The notes: a model not told the origin generated them from the sequence alone. A DNA stretch of 15,194 nt from CAZQLE01 sp964593905 (GCA_964593905.1 CAZQLE010000084.1:1-15194), one strand, 5' to 3'; counted from the stretch's first letter, positions 1 to 7,975 are shown. Made by a program: numbers and translations.

Positions 1-613
1 CATTCGGGATCAAGCGGCTCGAAATACCCGTCCGCAGCGCCAGTTGATTTGAAGCCGAAGAATTGATCACCACATGCTGAATGCTCGGCAAATGCGGCGG
101 AAAGGCCATGTTCAGATAATCCCACACACAGTTAACCAGAAAACGCTTTCGCTCCCAGAACATATCGTGGTGGTGGGCAATCGTCGGGTAGCCGGTTTCG
201 GCAATCAGCTCCGAAATCGCCATCCCCAGCGGCACATTAACCGGGATCGATAAAGCATTCTCAATGATCAGCAAATCGGGCTCAAACTGCCGGGTGAAGG
301 CATACAAATGCCGCTTAAAATGTTCCTTCAATTCATAAATCTTGCGGGTGATTTCCGGCGGCCGCACCCGGTGGGTGAACACAAAGTCGTGCAGCGCATC
401 CATCTCAGGGTGGTGAAAAAACGCCTCGGGCACCCCATAACTGACCTCCGCCGGGCGGTCGCACACCCCGGCAAAATAGAAACAACTGTGCCCCATACGT
501 TCCAAAACGGCAGCCCACTTGCCCGTCTCCAACGAAACGCCGTCAGTGCCCGCAAAGCGGGTTGAGATAAAACCGATGCGCAGGTGTTTTAAATCGGGTT
601 GGTTTTGTTCCAT
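1..613 (-). CDS. GT4-type glycosyltransferase, N-terminal part (cut by window edge)
   Basis: Reading the minus strand from an ATG at 611-613 gives 204 uninterrupted codons to the window edge, so only the N-terminal half is present. It begins MEQNQPDLKHLRIGFISTRF, followed by an AGTDGVSLE segment, the nucleotide-sugar glycosyltransferase start typical of GT4 enzymes in the GT-B fold. A conserved HHHD (residues 147-150) is followed by WE (153-154). The donor-binding EX7E half lies outside the window. A GGGAG Shine-Dalgarno sits 5 nt before the ATG. The gene is last visible in the glucosylglycerate operon, 123 nt after the phosphorylase. The first GT4 of the operon has a related HHD-x-x-WE motif, so the two are probably related enzymes. 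By context it may glycosylate glucosylglycerate, for example as a mannosylglucosylglycerate synthase. That role is an inference; donor and acceptor are not proven. Confidence 0.8.
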   Translation of the reverse strand, partial: MEQNQPDLKHLRIGFISTRFAGTDGVSLETGKWAAVLERMGHSCFYFAGVCDRPAEVSYGVPEAFFHHPEMDALHDFVFTHRVRPPEITRKIYELKEHFKRHLYAFTRQFEPDLLIIENALSIPVNVPLGMAISELIAETGYPTIAHHHDMFWERKRFLVNCVWDYLNMAFPPHLPSIQHVVINSSASNQLALRTGISSRLIPN

Positions 614-711
614 AATTGCTCCCAGTAATTTTCACATCGCAGCCATCCCCGCCGCCGGGTGCACCCTTTTTCAATGGCGGTCAGAGGCTGCGCAAAATGC
701 GTTCCACAAAT

Positions 712-731
712 CTGCCGGCGCTGACCGGCAG
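712..731 (-). terminator. Hairpin just after the phosphorylase stop codon
   Basis: A perfect 7-bp inverted repeat, CTGCCGG-N6-CCGGCAG, lies 5 nt past the phosphorylase stop in the minus direction. It is followed by ATTTGT rather than a real U-tract. It may be a weak terminator, an attenuator, or a stem protecting the 3' end of the upstream message before the last glycosyltransferase gene. Confidence 0.35.
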
Positions 732-736
732 CAGGG

Positions 737-2452
737 TTAATGTTCACCCATCGTTAACCAACGGGTCTGATACGGCGCCAGCGCCCACATCCAACCGCCG
801 CTTTCGGCCGGTTCGGCCAGAATATCCTTCCAGACCGGCCCGCTTATTTCGGCAAGCCCGCTCAAATCGACCCTCAGCGGCGCATCGCTCAGGTTGTTTA
901 AGCACACCACCGGCGGCCCGCCGTTTTGTGCACGCCTCAGCAGGCCAAAAACGGCCGGGTGCAAACTCAGCACCTGCTGAATGCCGTAGGGGTCAAAAGC
1001 CGGCTGTGCCGCCCGGGCGCTCAACATCCGCCGAAACGCGCCGAAAATCTGCGCCCGTTCGCTGCCGGGTTGGGCCAGCTCTGCCACCAGCCGGGCTTCG
1101 TCAAACTTCTGGCGGTTGATGGTGCGTTTAACGCCTGTAATTTCCACCCCCGCCTGCCAGCCGCGTGACCCGAGCAGTGAATGAATATAGATGCCCGGCA
1201 CGCCCTTCATCGCCAGCAGAATGGCCTGCGCGCACAAAAAGCGCTTAACCGCCGTCTCGGGCGCAATTCCCGCCCCGCCCAGCGCATCCAGATAGTTGAT
1301 ATTCAGCTCATAGGGGCTGGTGCTCCCATCCGGGTTGTTTTTCTCCGACACCCCGCCCCCCATCGCCAGACAGTGCGCTGCCAGCCCCGCAATCTCGCTG
1401 CGCGATAAAATCCCCAGCGCCGGGTTCAATCCGATACCGTCATGCGAGGCCAGAAAGTTAAAAAAAGTCACCTGCGCTGAGGGCAGCGCCAGCGCTTTGG
1501 CCCACTCTGTCAGCTTTTCGGCTGTGCCGTTAAGCAGCGCGTGCAGGGTCAGCGGCGGCAGGCTAAAGTTGTAGACCATTTGCGCTTCGTTTTGCCCGTC
1601 GCCAAAATAAGACAAATTCTCTTCGTGGGGAACGTTGGTCTCGGTGATCAGGGCCACCTGCGGCGCGGCCTGGTTCAACACCGCGCGCATCAACCGCACC
1701 ACTGCGTGGGTCTGCGGCAAATGCAGACAGCGCGTGCCAATCTCTTTCCAGAGGTAGGCGATGGCATCCAGCCGGACCACCTGTGCGCCCTGCGCCGCAT
1801 AAAACAACAGCACGTCAATCATTTCCAGCAGCACATCCGGGTTCTGATAATTCAAATCCACCTGATCGGCGCTGAAGGTCGTCCACACCCAGCGCTGCCC
1901 GGCCGGGGTTTCATAAGCGCTCAGCAGCGGCAGCGCGCGCGGGCGCACCACCTGGCGCAGATCCGTCTCCGGGTCGGCCACGATGAAATAATCTTTGCCG
2001 GGCGCTTCATCGCGCAAAAACGCCTGAAACCAGGCGTGCTGCTGTGAACAATGGTTGATCACCAGATCAAGCATTAACCGAAATCGCCCCGCAATGGCAT
2101 GAATATCCTCCCAGCTCCCCCAGGCAGGCTGAATGGCGCGGTAATCTTGCACCGAAAAACCATCATCCGAGGTGTAGGGAAAAAACGGCAGAATATGCAC
2201 CCCGCTGATCAGACCGCGCAGATGTTCTTCAAAAAAACGTCCCAGGGTGCCCAGCGCCGGTTCACCGTCCTTTTGAAACTGGTCGCCATAGGTAATGACA
2301 ATCGCATCCTGCTGGGTAAAGGGCACACCCGCCCGCAGCGGATGGGCGGCCTGGTAGGCGGCCAAATTTTCCATCAAACGCCGGGCAGTCTGCGCACCCA
2401 CGGCGGGGCCATACATCGCTGCCAACAGCGCTTCAATTTTTGTTGGTTCCAT
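737..2452 (-). CDS. GH13_18 sugar phosphorylase, probable glucosylglycerate phosphorylase
   Basis: This 571-residue protein belongs to the sucrose-phosphorylase branch of GH13 (subfamily 18). TYGDQ is at 54-58 and DDGFSVQDYR at 96-105. The nucleophile Asp229 lies in VVRLDA, the acid/base Glu271 in ITETNVPHEEN, and the stabilising Asp338 in LASHDG, so the triad is intact. Family members phosphorolyse sucrose, sucrose-6-phosphate or glucosylglycerate. The genes for making glucosylglycerate lie directly upstream, so the likely reaction is glucosylglycerate + Pi to alpha-glucose-1-phosphate + D-glycerate in the cytoplasm. It starts with ATG 18 nt after the phosphatase stop. The Shine-Dalgarno is weak (GGAA about 10 nt upstream), suggesting translational coupling. 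Family is secure; the substrate comes from context, and sucrose phosphorylase is the main alternative. Confidence 0.88.
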   Translation of the reverse strand: MEPTKIEALLAAMYGPAVGAQTARRLMENLAAYQAAHPLRAGVPFTQQDAIVITYGDQFQKDGEPALGTLGRFFEEHLRGLISGVHILPFFPYTSDDGFSVQDYRAIQPAWGSWEDIHAIAGRFRLMLDLVINHCSQQHAWFQAFLRDEAPGKDYFIVADPETDLRQVVRPRALPLLSAYETPAGQRWVWTTFSADQVDLNYQNPDVLLEMIDVLLFYAAQGAQVVRLDAIAYLWKEIGTRCLHLPQTHAVVRLMRAVLNQAAPQVALITETNVPHEENLSYFGDGQNEAQMVYNFSLPPLTLHALLNGTAEKLTEWAKALALPSAQVTFFNFLASHDGIGLNPALGILSRSEIAGLAAHCLAMGGGVSEKNNPDGSTSPYELNINYLDALGGAGIAPETAVKRFLCAQAILLAMKGVPGIYIHSLLGSRGWQAGVEITGVKRTINRQKFDEARLVAELAQPGSERAQIFGAFRRMLSARAAQPAFDPYGIQQVLSLHPAVFGLLRRAQNGGPPVVCLNNLSDAPLRVDLSGLAEISGPVWKDILAEPAESGGWMWALAPYQTRWLTMGEH

Positions 2453-2470
2453 CCGTTTTCTATTCCAATC

Positions 2471-3079
2471 TCACCCCTGCCCGTTCTCTGGCGGCCAGAG
2501 CACCACCACCGGACGGGCGTTATCGGGAATGCTGTCATACACGCTTTCCAGGGGGCGGCCCATTCCCAAAGCGGCCAGGGTCGCCAGGGTTAAACCGTGT
2601 GACACCACCAGCACAGCCTGCCCGGCATACTGCGCGGCAATTTCATTCGCCGCAGCGGTCGCCCGCTCAGCCACCTGCCGCGCCGATTCGCCATTGGGCG
2701 GGCAAAAATCCAGCGGCTGCTGACGGCGCGCCTCCACCTCGGCCGGGCAGGTTTGCTGAATCCAGCGAAACAGTTTCCCCTCCCAGTCGCCCAGTGCAAT
2801 CTCGCGCAGCCGGGGTTCCTGAATCACCGCCATACCTGCCGGAGCCGCCAAAATTTCAGCCGTCTCGCGTGCGCGTTGCAAATCGCTGCTGATCACCGCG
2901 GCAAACGGTTCGCTGTGCAGCCGTCCGGCCAGATCGCGTGCCTGCTGGCGGCCGGTTTCGTTCAACGGCAAATCGGCCTGCCCCTGATAGCGGCCTTCCA
3001 CATTCCAATCGGTTTGCCCGTGCCGCACCAGCCAGAGCGCGGCCTGAGGACAGGCGCCCGCGAGGTGTGCTTCGTTCAC
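2471..3079 (-). CDS. gpgP: Histidine phosphatase, probable glucosyl-3-phosphoglycerate phosphatase
   Basis: This is a 202-residue histidine-phosphatase (phosphoglycerate-mutase-like) protein. LVRHGQTDWN holds the phospho-accepting His20. SSDLQRARETAE (64-75), a GDWEG segment with Glu100 as likely proton donor, and VSHG with the second catalytic His161 complete the active site. Actinobacterial GpgP enzymes belong to this same RHG superfamily, whereas some other bacteria use HAD phosphatases. The gene starts with GTG and overlaps the gpgS stop by 4 nt (GTGA), with GGGAG 7 nt upstream of the GTG, so the pair is translationally coupled. Predicted role: dephosphorylation of glucosyl-3-phosphoglycerate to glucosylglycerate. 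A CobC-like phosphatase would look similar in sequence. The direct overlap with gpgS is the main reason for the assignment. Confidence 0.78.
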   Translation of the reverse strand: MNEAHLAGACPQAALWLVRHGQTDWNVEGRYQGQADLPLNETGRQQARDLAGRLHSEPFAAVISSDLQRARETAEILAAPAGMAVIQEPRLREIALGDWEGKLFRWIQQTCPAEVEARRQQPLDFCPPNGESARQVAERATAAANEIAAQYAGQAVLVVSHGLTLATLAALGMGRPLESVYDSIPDNARPVVVLWPPENGQG

Positions 3080-4920
3080 AAAATTCTCCCGCTCTGTTCC
3101 CGATACTCCGGCAGTTCCACAATCGGCTGGCGTTCCCGTTCGGGCACTTCCTGCACCTTCAGGTAATACGCGCCATCCTCATACTGGATCAGTTTCATGG
3201 TTTTATTCACTTCTTCCAACAGCGGCCGCCCGATGCGCGCTTCCAGTTTGCGCAAAAAGGTTTGAATAATCACAAAAGACATCTTGCTCAAAGCTTCCAG
3301 CGGCTGGTTATGATGGATGCGCTCCAGAAGGTCCACCTGGGCAATGCCCGACAGCCCGAATTTTTCATACACATCGATCAACAGCCCGGTCTCAACCCCG
3401 TAACCCGAATAAAAAGTCAACTGCTCCAACGCCGTCCTCCGCCCGCCATATTCGCCCGAAAGCGGTTGAATGACGCCCGACAGGTCTGGGAAGAACAGAT
3501 TAATCAACGGGCGCGCCGTCAGTTCGGTAACCCGCCCGCCGCCGGTGGATTGCACCCGCCGGTCGCTTTTTAACGGTCGCTGATAAAAACCTTTTACAAA
3601 CTGCACCCCGGGGTCCATTAACATTGGCCCGATCACGCCATAGACAAAGCGCGGGTGAATATTAACGATGTCCGAATCGATCCACACCACAATATCGCCG
3701 CGTGTAACATACAGGCTCTTCCACAATGCTTCGCCTTTGCCCGGTCGGGCCCCATACTGCGCGAGCACCTCCTGATGAATATACACCGGCACCCCCAGGC
3801 TGGCCGCAATTTCACGCGTCCGGTCGCTGGAATTCGAGTCCATCAACACAATTTCATCCAGCAGGGCATGTTTGTGCATCAATGAATGCTGAATGGTCTC
3901 GATCACCTTTCCCACTGTGGCTTCTTCGTTCAAGGCTGGTATCGCCAGACTGATCGTCAAATTCTGCGCTTTCTTGCGCGCCACCAGATCAGATAAATTG
4001 TCAAATTCCGAAGCGTGGTAGGTGTTTTCGGCAAACCATTTATCCACCAGCACCGAAATCGCCCGGCTGCCGGCCAGTTCTCCGGCTGCCCCTTCATACT
4101 GTGCCGGCCAGCGCTCACGCGATTTCAACACCACCCGGCAGGGCTGTTCCAGCCCGTCCAGCTCATCCGAAATCCGCCCCAGGCTGTTGGATAACCGGTT
4201 GGGGTCATTGCTGGCCCCCAGCAGCAGCACATCCATACCGCGCGCCCGTTCCACAATAACCGCGGCCGGGTTATTCGAGCGTTCCACCAGGTAGTTCACA
4301 CCGCGCAAACTGGGCAAAATTTTTGCCAGCCCACGAAACGGCTCGTTAATCACACCGGTCAATTGATCTTCGCCCACCAGATGCAGGGCGATCAACTGTT
4401 TATGCGGCAGCGCCAGGGCCAGCCGCAGCGCCAGTTGGGCGTTATCACCACCGCGCACCGGAACCAGCGCCTGATTCACTTTTTTGGGCCACGCCCCGCA
4501 GACCATGGCCACATCGCAGTTCAAATCAGAAAGGATCCCGGCCGCATTCACCCCCAGGGCTTCAGAGAACGAAGGCCAATCCACCACCAGCAAATCAGGC
4601 TTATGGGTCTGAATATAATCACACAGGTCAACCCAGTAATTGTGTGAAACCGAAATTTTACATTCGGCCTTCAAGTGCTGCGCTTCGTTAAGATGATTCA
4701 GGTTAGAGCGCAAACGCCGCGCAGACAGATTGCCGCCCGAAAGCGACTCATCGGCCGGAACCTGCACCAGACCCACCAGATGAATGTGTCCATCCAGGGT
4801 CTTTGCCAGCGCAATTGCATTCTCAGCGCCATGCCCCTCAAAAAAGGGCACCATAATATCTGGAAACGGTCTGAAGATGCGCTGCTCAGCCGTTCGCGGT
4901 TGTGTGATCTGTTCCTGCAT
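3076..4920 (-). CDS. gpgS: Usp-GpgS fusion: glucosyl-3-phosphoglycerate synthase with N-terminal tandem universal-stress-protein region
   Basis: The protein has 614 residues, about twice the usual GpgS length of roughly 320. Residues about 20-268 look like two Usp-type alpha/beta domains (start FPDIMVPFFEGHGAENA; second start ALVPVRGGDNAQLAL). Residues 320-614 are a GT81 GpgS domain: IPALNEEATVGKVIE, PGKGEALW (393-400), the metal-binding DSD (415-417), STGGGRVTELTARPL (458-472), QPLSGEY (485-491), GYGVETGLL (506-514) and RIHHNQPL with the probable metal ligand His536. It should transfer glucose from an NDP-glucose to 3-phosphoglycerate in the cytoplasm. The second Usp domain lacks a clear G-x2-G-x9-G(S/T) ATP motif, so ligand binding is uncertain. 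An ATG at 4918-4920 with AGGAGG 5 nt upstream is chosen over an in-frame TTG at 4941. It is second in the operon and overlaps gpgP. Confidence 0.93.
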   Translation of the reverse strand: MQEQITQPRTAEQRIFRPFPDIMVPFFEGHGAENAIALAKTLDGHIHLVGLVQVPADESLSGGNLSARRLRSNLNHLNEAQHLKAECKISVSHNYWVDLCDYIQTHKPDLLVVDWPSFSEALGVNAAGILSDLNCDVAMVCGAWPKKVNQALVPVRGGDNAQLALRLALALPHKQLIALHLVGEDQLTGVINEPFRGLAKILPSLRGVNYLVERSNNPAAVIVERARGMDVLLLGASNDPNRLSNSLGRISDELDGLEQPCRVVLKSRERWPAQYEGAAGELAGSRAISVLVDKWFAENTYHASEFDNLSDLVARKKAQNLTISLAIPALNEEATVGKVIETIQHSLMHKHALLDEIVLMDSNSSDRTREIAASLGVPVYIHQEVLAQYGARPGKGEALWKSLYVTRGDIVVWIDSDIVNIHPRFVYGVIGPMLMDPGVQFVKGFYQRPLKSDRRVQSTGGGRVTELTARPLINLFFPDLSGVIQPLSGEYGGRRTALEQLTFYSGYGVETGLLIDVYEKFGLSGIAQVDLLERIHHNQPLEALSKMSFVIIQTFLRKLEARIGRPLLEEVNKTMKLIQYEDGAYYLKVQEVPERERQPIVELPEYREQSGRIL

Positions 4921-4925
4921 ATTAA

Positions 4926-4931
4926 CCTCCT
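4926..4931 (-). promoter_or_regulatory. Ribosome binding site that fixes the gpgS start
   Basis: AGGAGG on the minus strand ends 5 nt before ATG 4918-4920. An upstream in-frame TTG at 4939-4941 would place this sequence inside the coding region and has no comparable site of its own. The ATG is therefore preferred. Confidence 0.85.
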
Positions 4932-4980
4932 GGTCCCCCAATAAAACCCTGTTATCGCGTCGTCGCCCCCGTTTCTTCGC

Positions 4981-6249
4981 TCAAATGCCCCCGCCGGCCC
5001 TGCCGTTCAATAACGGGGCTATTTTCCGGGCATAAATCCCTTCCCAGGTAAACTCTCTCCTCACCCTGCTACGCAGTTGGTAGACCGGGTCTGCTTCCAG
5101 CCGCTCTACAATCAGCCGGGCAACCTCCTCGGCTTTCTGATCCAGGCGAAAATAGGTTGCATAGTCTTGACCCAGGGCGCGCAGGGGCTTTAAATCGCTG
5201 CAAAAGATAATCACCCGCCCCAGCCCGGCCTCAATGATCGGGATTCCAAAACCCTCTTCCTGGCTGGGCAGCAGCAAAGCATCGGCCAGCCGGTAAAAAT
5301 CGGCCACTTCCGAATCTTTTAACCCCTGGGGGATGGTCTCTGCCAGAAAAATGGCGGCTTCTTTTAAATGGAGTTGATCACGCAGTGCCAGCAATTCGGT
5401 CATATATTGCAAATTGGCCGGGTTATGCGCACCCAGCGGGCCGGTAACCAGCCAGCGCGCCTGGGGCAGCTCTTTGCGCACGGCTGCCAGAATCTCCAGG
5501 CCAAACTCCAGGTTCTTGCGCCGTGTCACCCGCACCGGGGCCAGCAGCAGCGGTGCGGCGGTCGTCAGGCCAAACCGGGCCGCCAGGCGCTGCGTGGTTT
5601 CTTGCAGACCCAGGAAAACCGGCAGATCAACCCCGGCCGGAATCACCGCCACGTTCTCGGCCGGGGCGCCGGTCAGCCGGGTATATTCTGCCAGGCGGGC
5701 TTCTGAGATGACCACCGCTTTTACCCCCGGCCATTCCCTGCGCAGCAGGTCCCACGGCCAGCCAGGGTGCATCTCACCCTGATAGTTACTGTTTTCCCAG
5801 GCAAAATCATGATGCCAGAGGATGAATTTTGGGCTGGTTGCGCGCTGCGACAGTTTGAACAGCGCCGCGGTCAGGGCCAGATTCTTATGCAGGCTGCCAA
5901 CATTATGGGCAATTACCCAGTCCACCCCGGCAAGCCGCACAGACAGATCGTCATAAAGCTGCCCGACAAAGTCATCAAACCCGGCAGGAATCACCCCCCG
6001 GTCCAGATCGGCCTTATAACGCAATACCAGCGCATACCGCGAATCCAGCTCCGGCAAAATCTGAACCGCGATCTCTTCTTTCCAGATATCCCCCCGTCCC
6101 GCCAGCACCAGCACAGCGTGACCGTTCTGACAAAATTGTTCTGCCTGGCGGGCTAAAACCGTTTCAACGCCGCCCACCACTGGCGGGGCGGCAAAATGAA
6201 TTAAGGCAACTTTCAACAAACCCTCTTTTACAGGGGAAGAACAGCTCAT
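4981..6249 (-). CDS. GT4-family glycosyltransferase, first gene of the glucosylglycerate operon
   Basis: This complete 422-residue GT-B glycosyltransferase begins its Rossmann fold at KVALIHFAAPPVVGGVE. HHD (146-148) followed by WEN (151-153) marks the acceptor half. IPAGVD (203-208), VTRRKNLE (241-248) and EEGFGIPIIEAG (331-342, the EX7E donor motif, Glu332 and Glu340) are standard GT4 signatures. No signal peptide or membrane segment is visible, so it is likely cytosolic. The ATG at 6249 has no good Shine-Dalgarno. TTG codons at 6217-6219 or 6214-6216, just after GAGGG, would give the more usual N-terminus, so the start is uncertain by about 11 residues. It lies 60 nt ahead of gpgS, the order expected of an enzyme acting in the same pathway, perhaps adding a second sugar to the glucosyl(phospho)glycerate. 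The substrate is not known. Confidence 0.87.
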   Translation of the reverse strand: MSCSSPVKEGLLKVALIHFAAPPVVGGVETVLARQAEQFCQNGHAVLVLAGRGDIWKEEIAVQILPELDSRYALVLRYKADLDRGVIPAGFDDFVGQLYDDLSVRLAGVDWVIAHNVGSLHKNLALTAALFKLSQRATSPKFILWHHDFAWENSNYQGEMHPGWPWDLLRREWPGVKAVVISEARLAEYTRLTGAPAENVAVIPAGVDLPVFLGLQETTQRLAARFGLTTAAPLLLAPVRVTRRKNLEFGLEILAAVRKELPQARWLVTGPLGAHNPANLQYMTELLALRDQLHLKEAAIFLAETIPQGLKDSEVADFYRLADALLLPSQEEGFGIPIIEAGLGRVIIFCSDLKPLRALGQDYATYFRLDQKAEEVARLIVERLEADPVYQLRSRVRREFTWEGIYARKIAPLLNGRAGGGI

Positions 6250-6370
6250 AAATCGCGATGAGATCAGCGCTCTTTAAGGAGAGGATTCGCCGGTGGGTGG
6301 TGGGTGCATCAGGGTGTGGCGTAAAAGCGGTGTTGTTGCAAATGAGCTGTTTCTGCCAACCTTTACAAAA

Positions 6371-6379
6371 ATTATAACA
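6371..6379 (-). promoter_or_regulatory. Extended -10 promoter for the glucosylglycerate operon
   Basis: On the minus strand TGTTATAAT is a perfect extended -10 element (TGn-TATAAT). No -35 hexamer lies at the right distance; that spot is occupied by a GC palindrome (6394-6405). Transcription would start near 6364, leaving a leader of about 115 nt before the first glycosyltransferase. No other gene lies between 6250 and 6414. Confidence 0.6.
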
Positions 6380-6393
6380 TTACTTTAAGTCAC

Positions 6394-6405
6394 CCCCGGC
6401 CGGGG
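6394..6405. repeat. GC palindrome between the cyclase stop and the operon promoter
   Basis: CCCCGGCCGGGG is a perfect 12-bp palindrome beginning 9 nt past the diguanylate cyclase stop codon. Its position matches the -35 region of the extended -10 promoter. It has no following U-run on the minus strand, so it is a poor intrinsic terminator. A regulator site at the -35 position is an alternative. Confidence 0.4.
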
Positions 6406-6414
6406 CAGATTAAT

Positions 6415-7926
6415 TCAACTTAAGGAAATCTGATTGTGCGGCAAAAATAGAAACTCCATGCTGCCAGCTTTCTCCACCCCGACACAATTCCGCCCGTGTC
6501 GTTTGGCCGCGCCAAGAGAGTGGTCCGCCTGCTCCAACAATTCTTCCAGCGTGGCCGCTTCTTGTTCAAGGCAGGCTGCACCAATGCTGATGGTCACCCT
6601 CCTGTGCAAGTTTTGGCCGTAATGCTGGTGCATCGTGGCAACCGCCTGGTTCAGGCGCAATGCCACCTGCACCGAATCATCCAGCGGGGTATCCGGCAGC
6701 AAAATGGCAAATTCTTCACCCCCAAAGCGGCCCAGCAAATCGTTCCCCCTTAACCCGGCCCGCAAACATTCCGCCACCTGGGTCAAGACCTGGTCGCCGA
6801 TAAAATGACCGTACCGGTCGTTAAAACTTTTGAAATGGTCAATATCCACCATCAACGCCGATAATGGGCGCTGAAGCTCCACTGCACGGCTGTGTATCCG
6901 CCGCGCTACTTCATAAAAGCCATGCCGGTTATGCAGCCGGGTCAGGTTATCGGTCATGGCCATATGCTCCAAAGCCTGCCGCAGCGAGGCGTTTTGAATG
7001 GCAGCCGCAGCCAGGTTGGCAAAGGTATCCAAAAATTCCAGGTCGCGCAACTGAAAAGGCCCCAAACGCTCTTCCTCCGGGGCCAGACAATCCACGCTTA
7101 CATTCCGACCCAGCACCATTACAGCCAGCACTTTTCCGGTCTGAACCAGGGGGTAAATGATCAACGAATGGTCTTTCTTAAACCCATGACTTTTGCTGCT
7201 GAAGGGGTACAGTTGTTGGGTGGAAGAAATAATGACCGGAGATTCGGCCTCGATCAGGCCGATCACGTCGCCGTGATGGTGGATCATATGTTGAAGTTCT
7301 TCCGGCGAGTGGGCAAGATCTTTACCGCGCGAAAAACCCAGCTCCCACCGTCCGTTGCGGTGCAGCACAATAAGACCCTGGTCATAGGCAACCGTGTCAA
7401 AAGCTGCGTTTAGAATGATCTCAATGGCATCTTCAAGCCGCCTGGCATTGGAGAGCAGTGCACCGGTCTCAACCTGACTGCGGATTACCCGATTGGCGTA
7501 TTCCAAGCGCTGCGACTGGCATTGCAGCAGAACTTGCATATCCAGCAGTTCAATCTTCCCATCGGCATGGCAAACGATAATGGGGTCATATAATCGCTCA
7601 TGCTGCCGGTTGAGCGCATCTTTTACAGCATCTTCAACCGAAGTGCTGGCCGGCAAAACCAGCAGCGGCGTTTCGATGGTGCGATAAAAATCCATCACAG
7701 GCCGGTTCAAAAACAATTCGTGTGCATAGGGCCGTCCGAGCACCTCGTAACATTTTCGGCGCGGGATCATGCCCAGCAAATGATCATCTTCAAGAATCAA
7801 AACCCCCGGAAGATCCGCCTGTTTTTCAAATTCATTGACCACACATTGCATCACTTCCCCATTAGAGACCGCAACATGATAAGAGCCTATCTCTCCTATG
7901 GTGGAAACGCTTCGTACTTGAGCCAT
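6415..7926 (-). CDS. Diguanylate cyclase with N-terminal CBS pair and GAF domain
   Basis: The 503-residue soluble protein has three parts. Residues about 10-135 look like a CBS-domain pair. Residues about 150-312 look like a GAF sensor domain. Residues about 322-485 form a GGDEF domain with TDNLTRLHNRHGF, the metal-binding VDIDHFKSFND (Asp361) and the active-site GGEEF (402-406). RGND (393-396) lies exactly five residues before GGEEF, so the inhibitory c-di-GMP I-site is intact. It should make c-di-GMP from two GTP in the cytoplasm, under control of ligands bound by the CBS or GAF parts and by product inhibition. No EAL or HD-GYP domain is attached. It starts at an ATG with AGGA about 7 nt upstream, 87 nt after the VOC gene. 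A TTGAAT-N15-GATAAT pair in that gap is a weak promoter candidate. Confidence 0.92.
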   Translation of the reverse strand: MAQVRSVSTIGEIGSYHVAVSNGEVMQCVVNEFEKQADLPGVLILEDDHLLGMIPRRKCYEVLGRPYAHELFLNRPVMDFYRTIETPLLVLPASTSVEDAVKDALNRQHERLYDPIIVCHADGKIELLDMQVLLQCQSQRLEYANRVIRSQVETGALLSNARRLEDAIEIILNAAFDTVAYDQGLIVLHRNGRWELGFSRGKDLAHSPEELQHMIHHHGDVIGLIEAESPVIISSTQQLYPFSSKSHGFKKDHSLIIYPLVQTGKVLAVMVLGRNVSVDCLAPEEERLGPFQLRDLEFLDTFANLAAAAIQNASLRQALEHMAMTDNLTRLHNRHGFYEVARRIHSRAVELQRPLSALMVDIDHFKSFNDRYGHFIGDQVLTQVAECLRAGLRGNDLLGRFGGEEFAILLPDTPLDDSVQVALRLNQAVATMHQHYGQNLHRRVTISIGAACLEQEAATLEELLEQADHSLGAAKRHGRNCVGVEKAGSMEFLFLPHNQISLS

Positions 7927-7975
7927 TTTACATTCCTAGCCTCCGGGCTGTGTCAATTATCCCGCGAATGCTCTG

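Noticed and set aside
1541..2593. Two long plus-strand open frames (about 165 codons each) opposite the phosphorylase
   Set aside because: The phosphorylase frame carries the intact catalytic triad, and the opposite frames have low-complexity Gln/Arg/His-rich translations without family features.
2938..3573. A 211-codon plus-strand open frame opposite gpgS and gpgP
   Set aside because: It spans two well-supported minus-strand genes, has no recognisable domain, and is typical of antisense open frames in GC-rich DNA.
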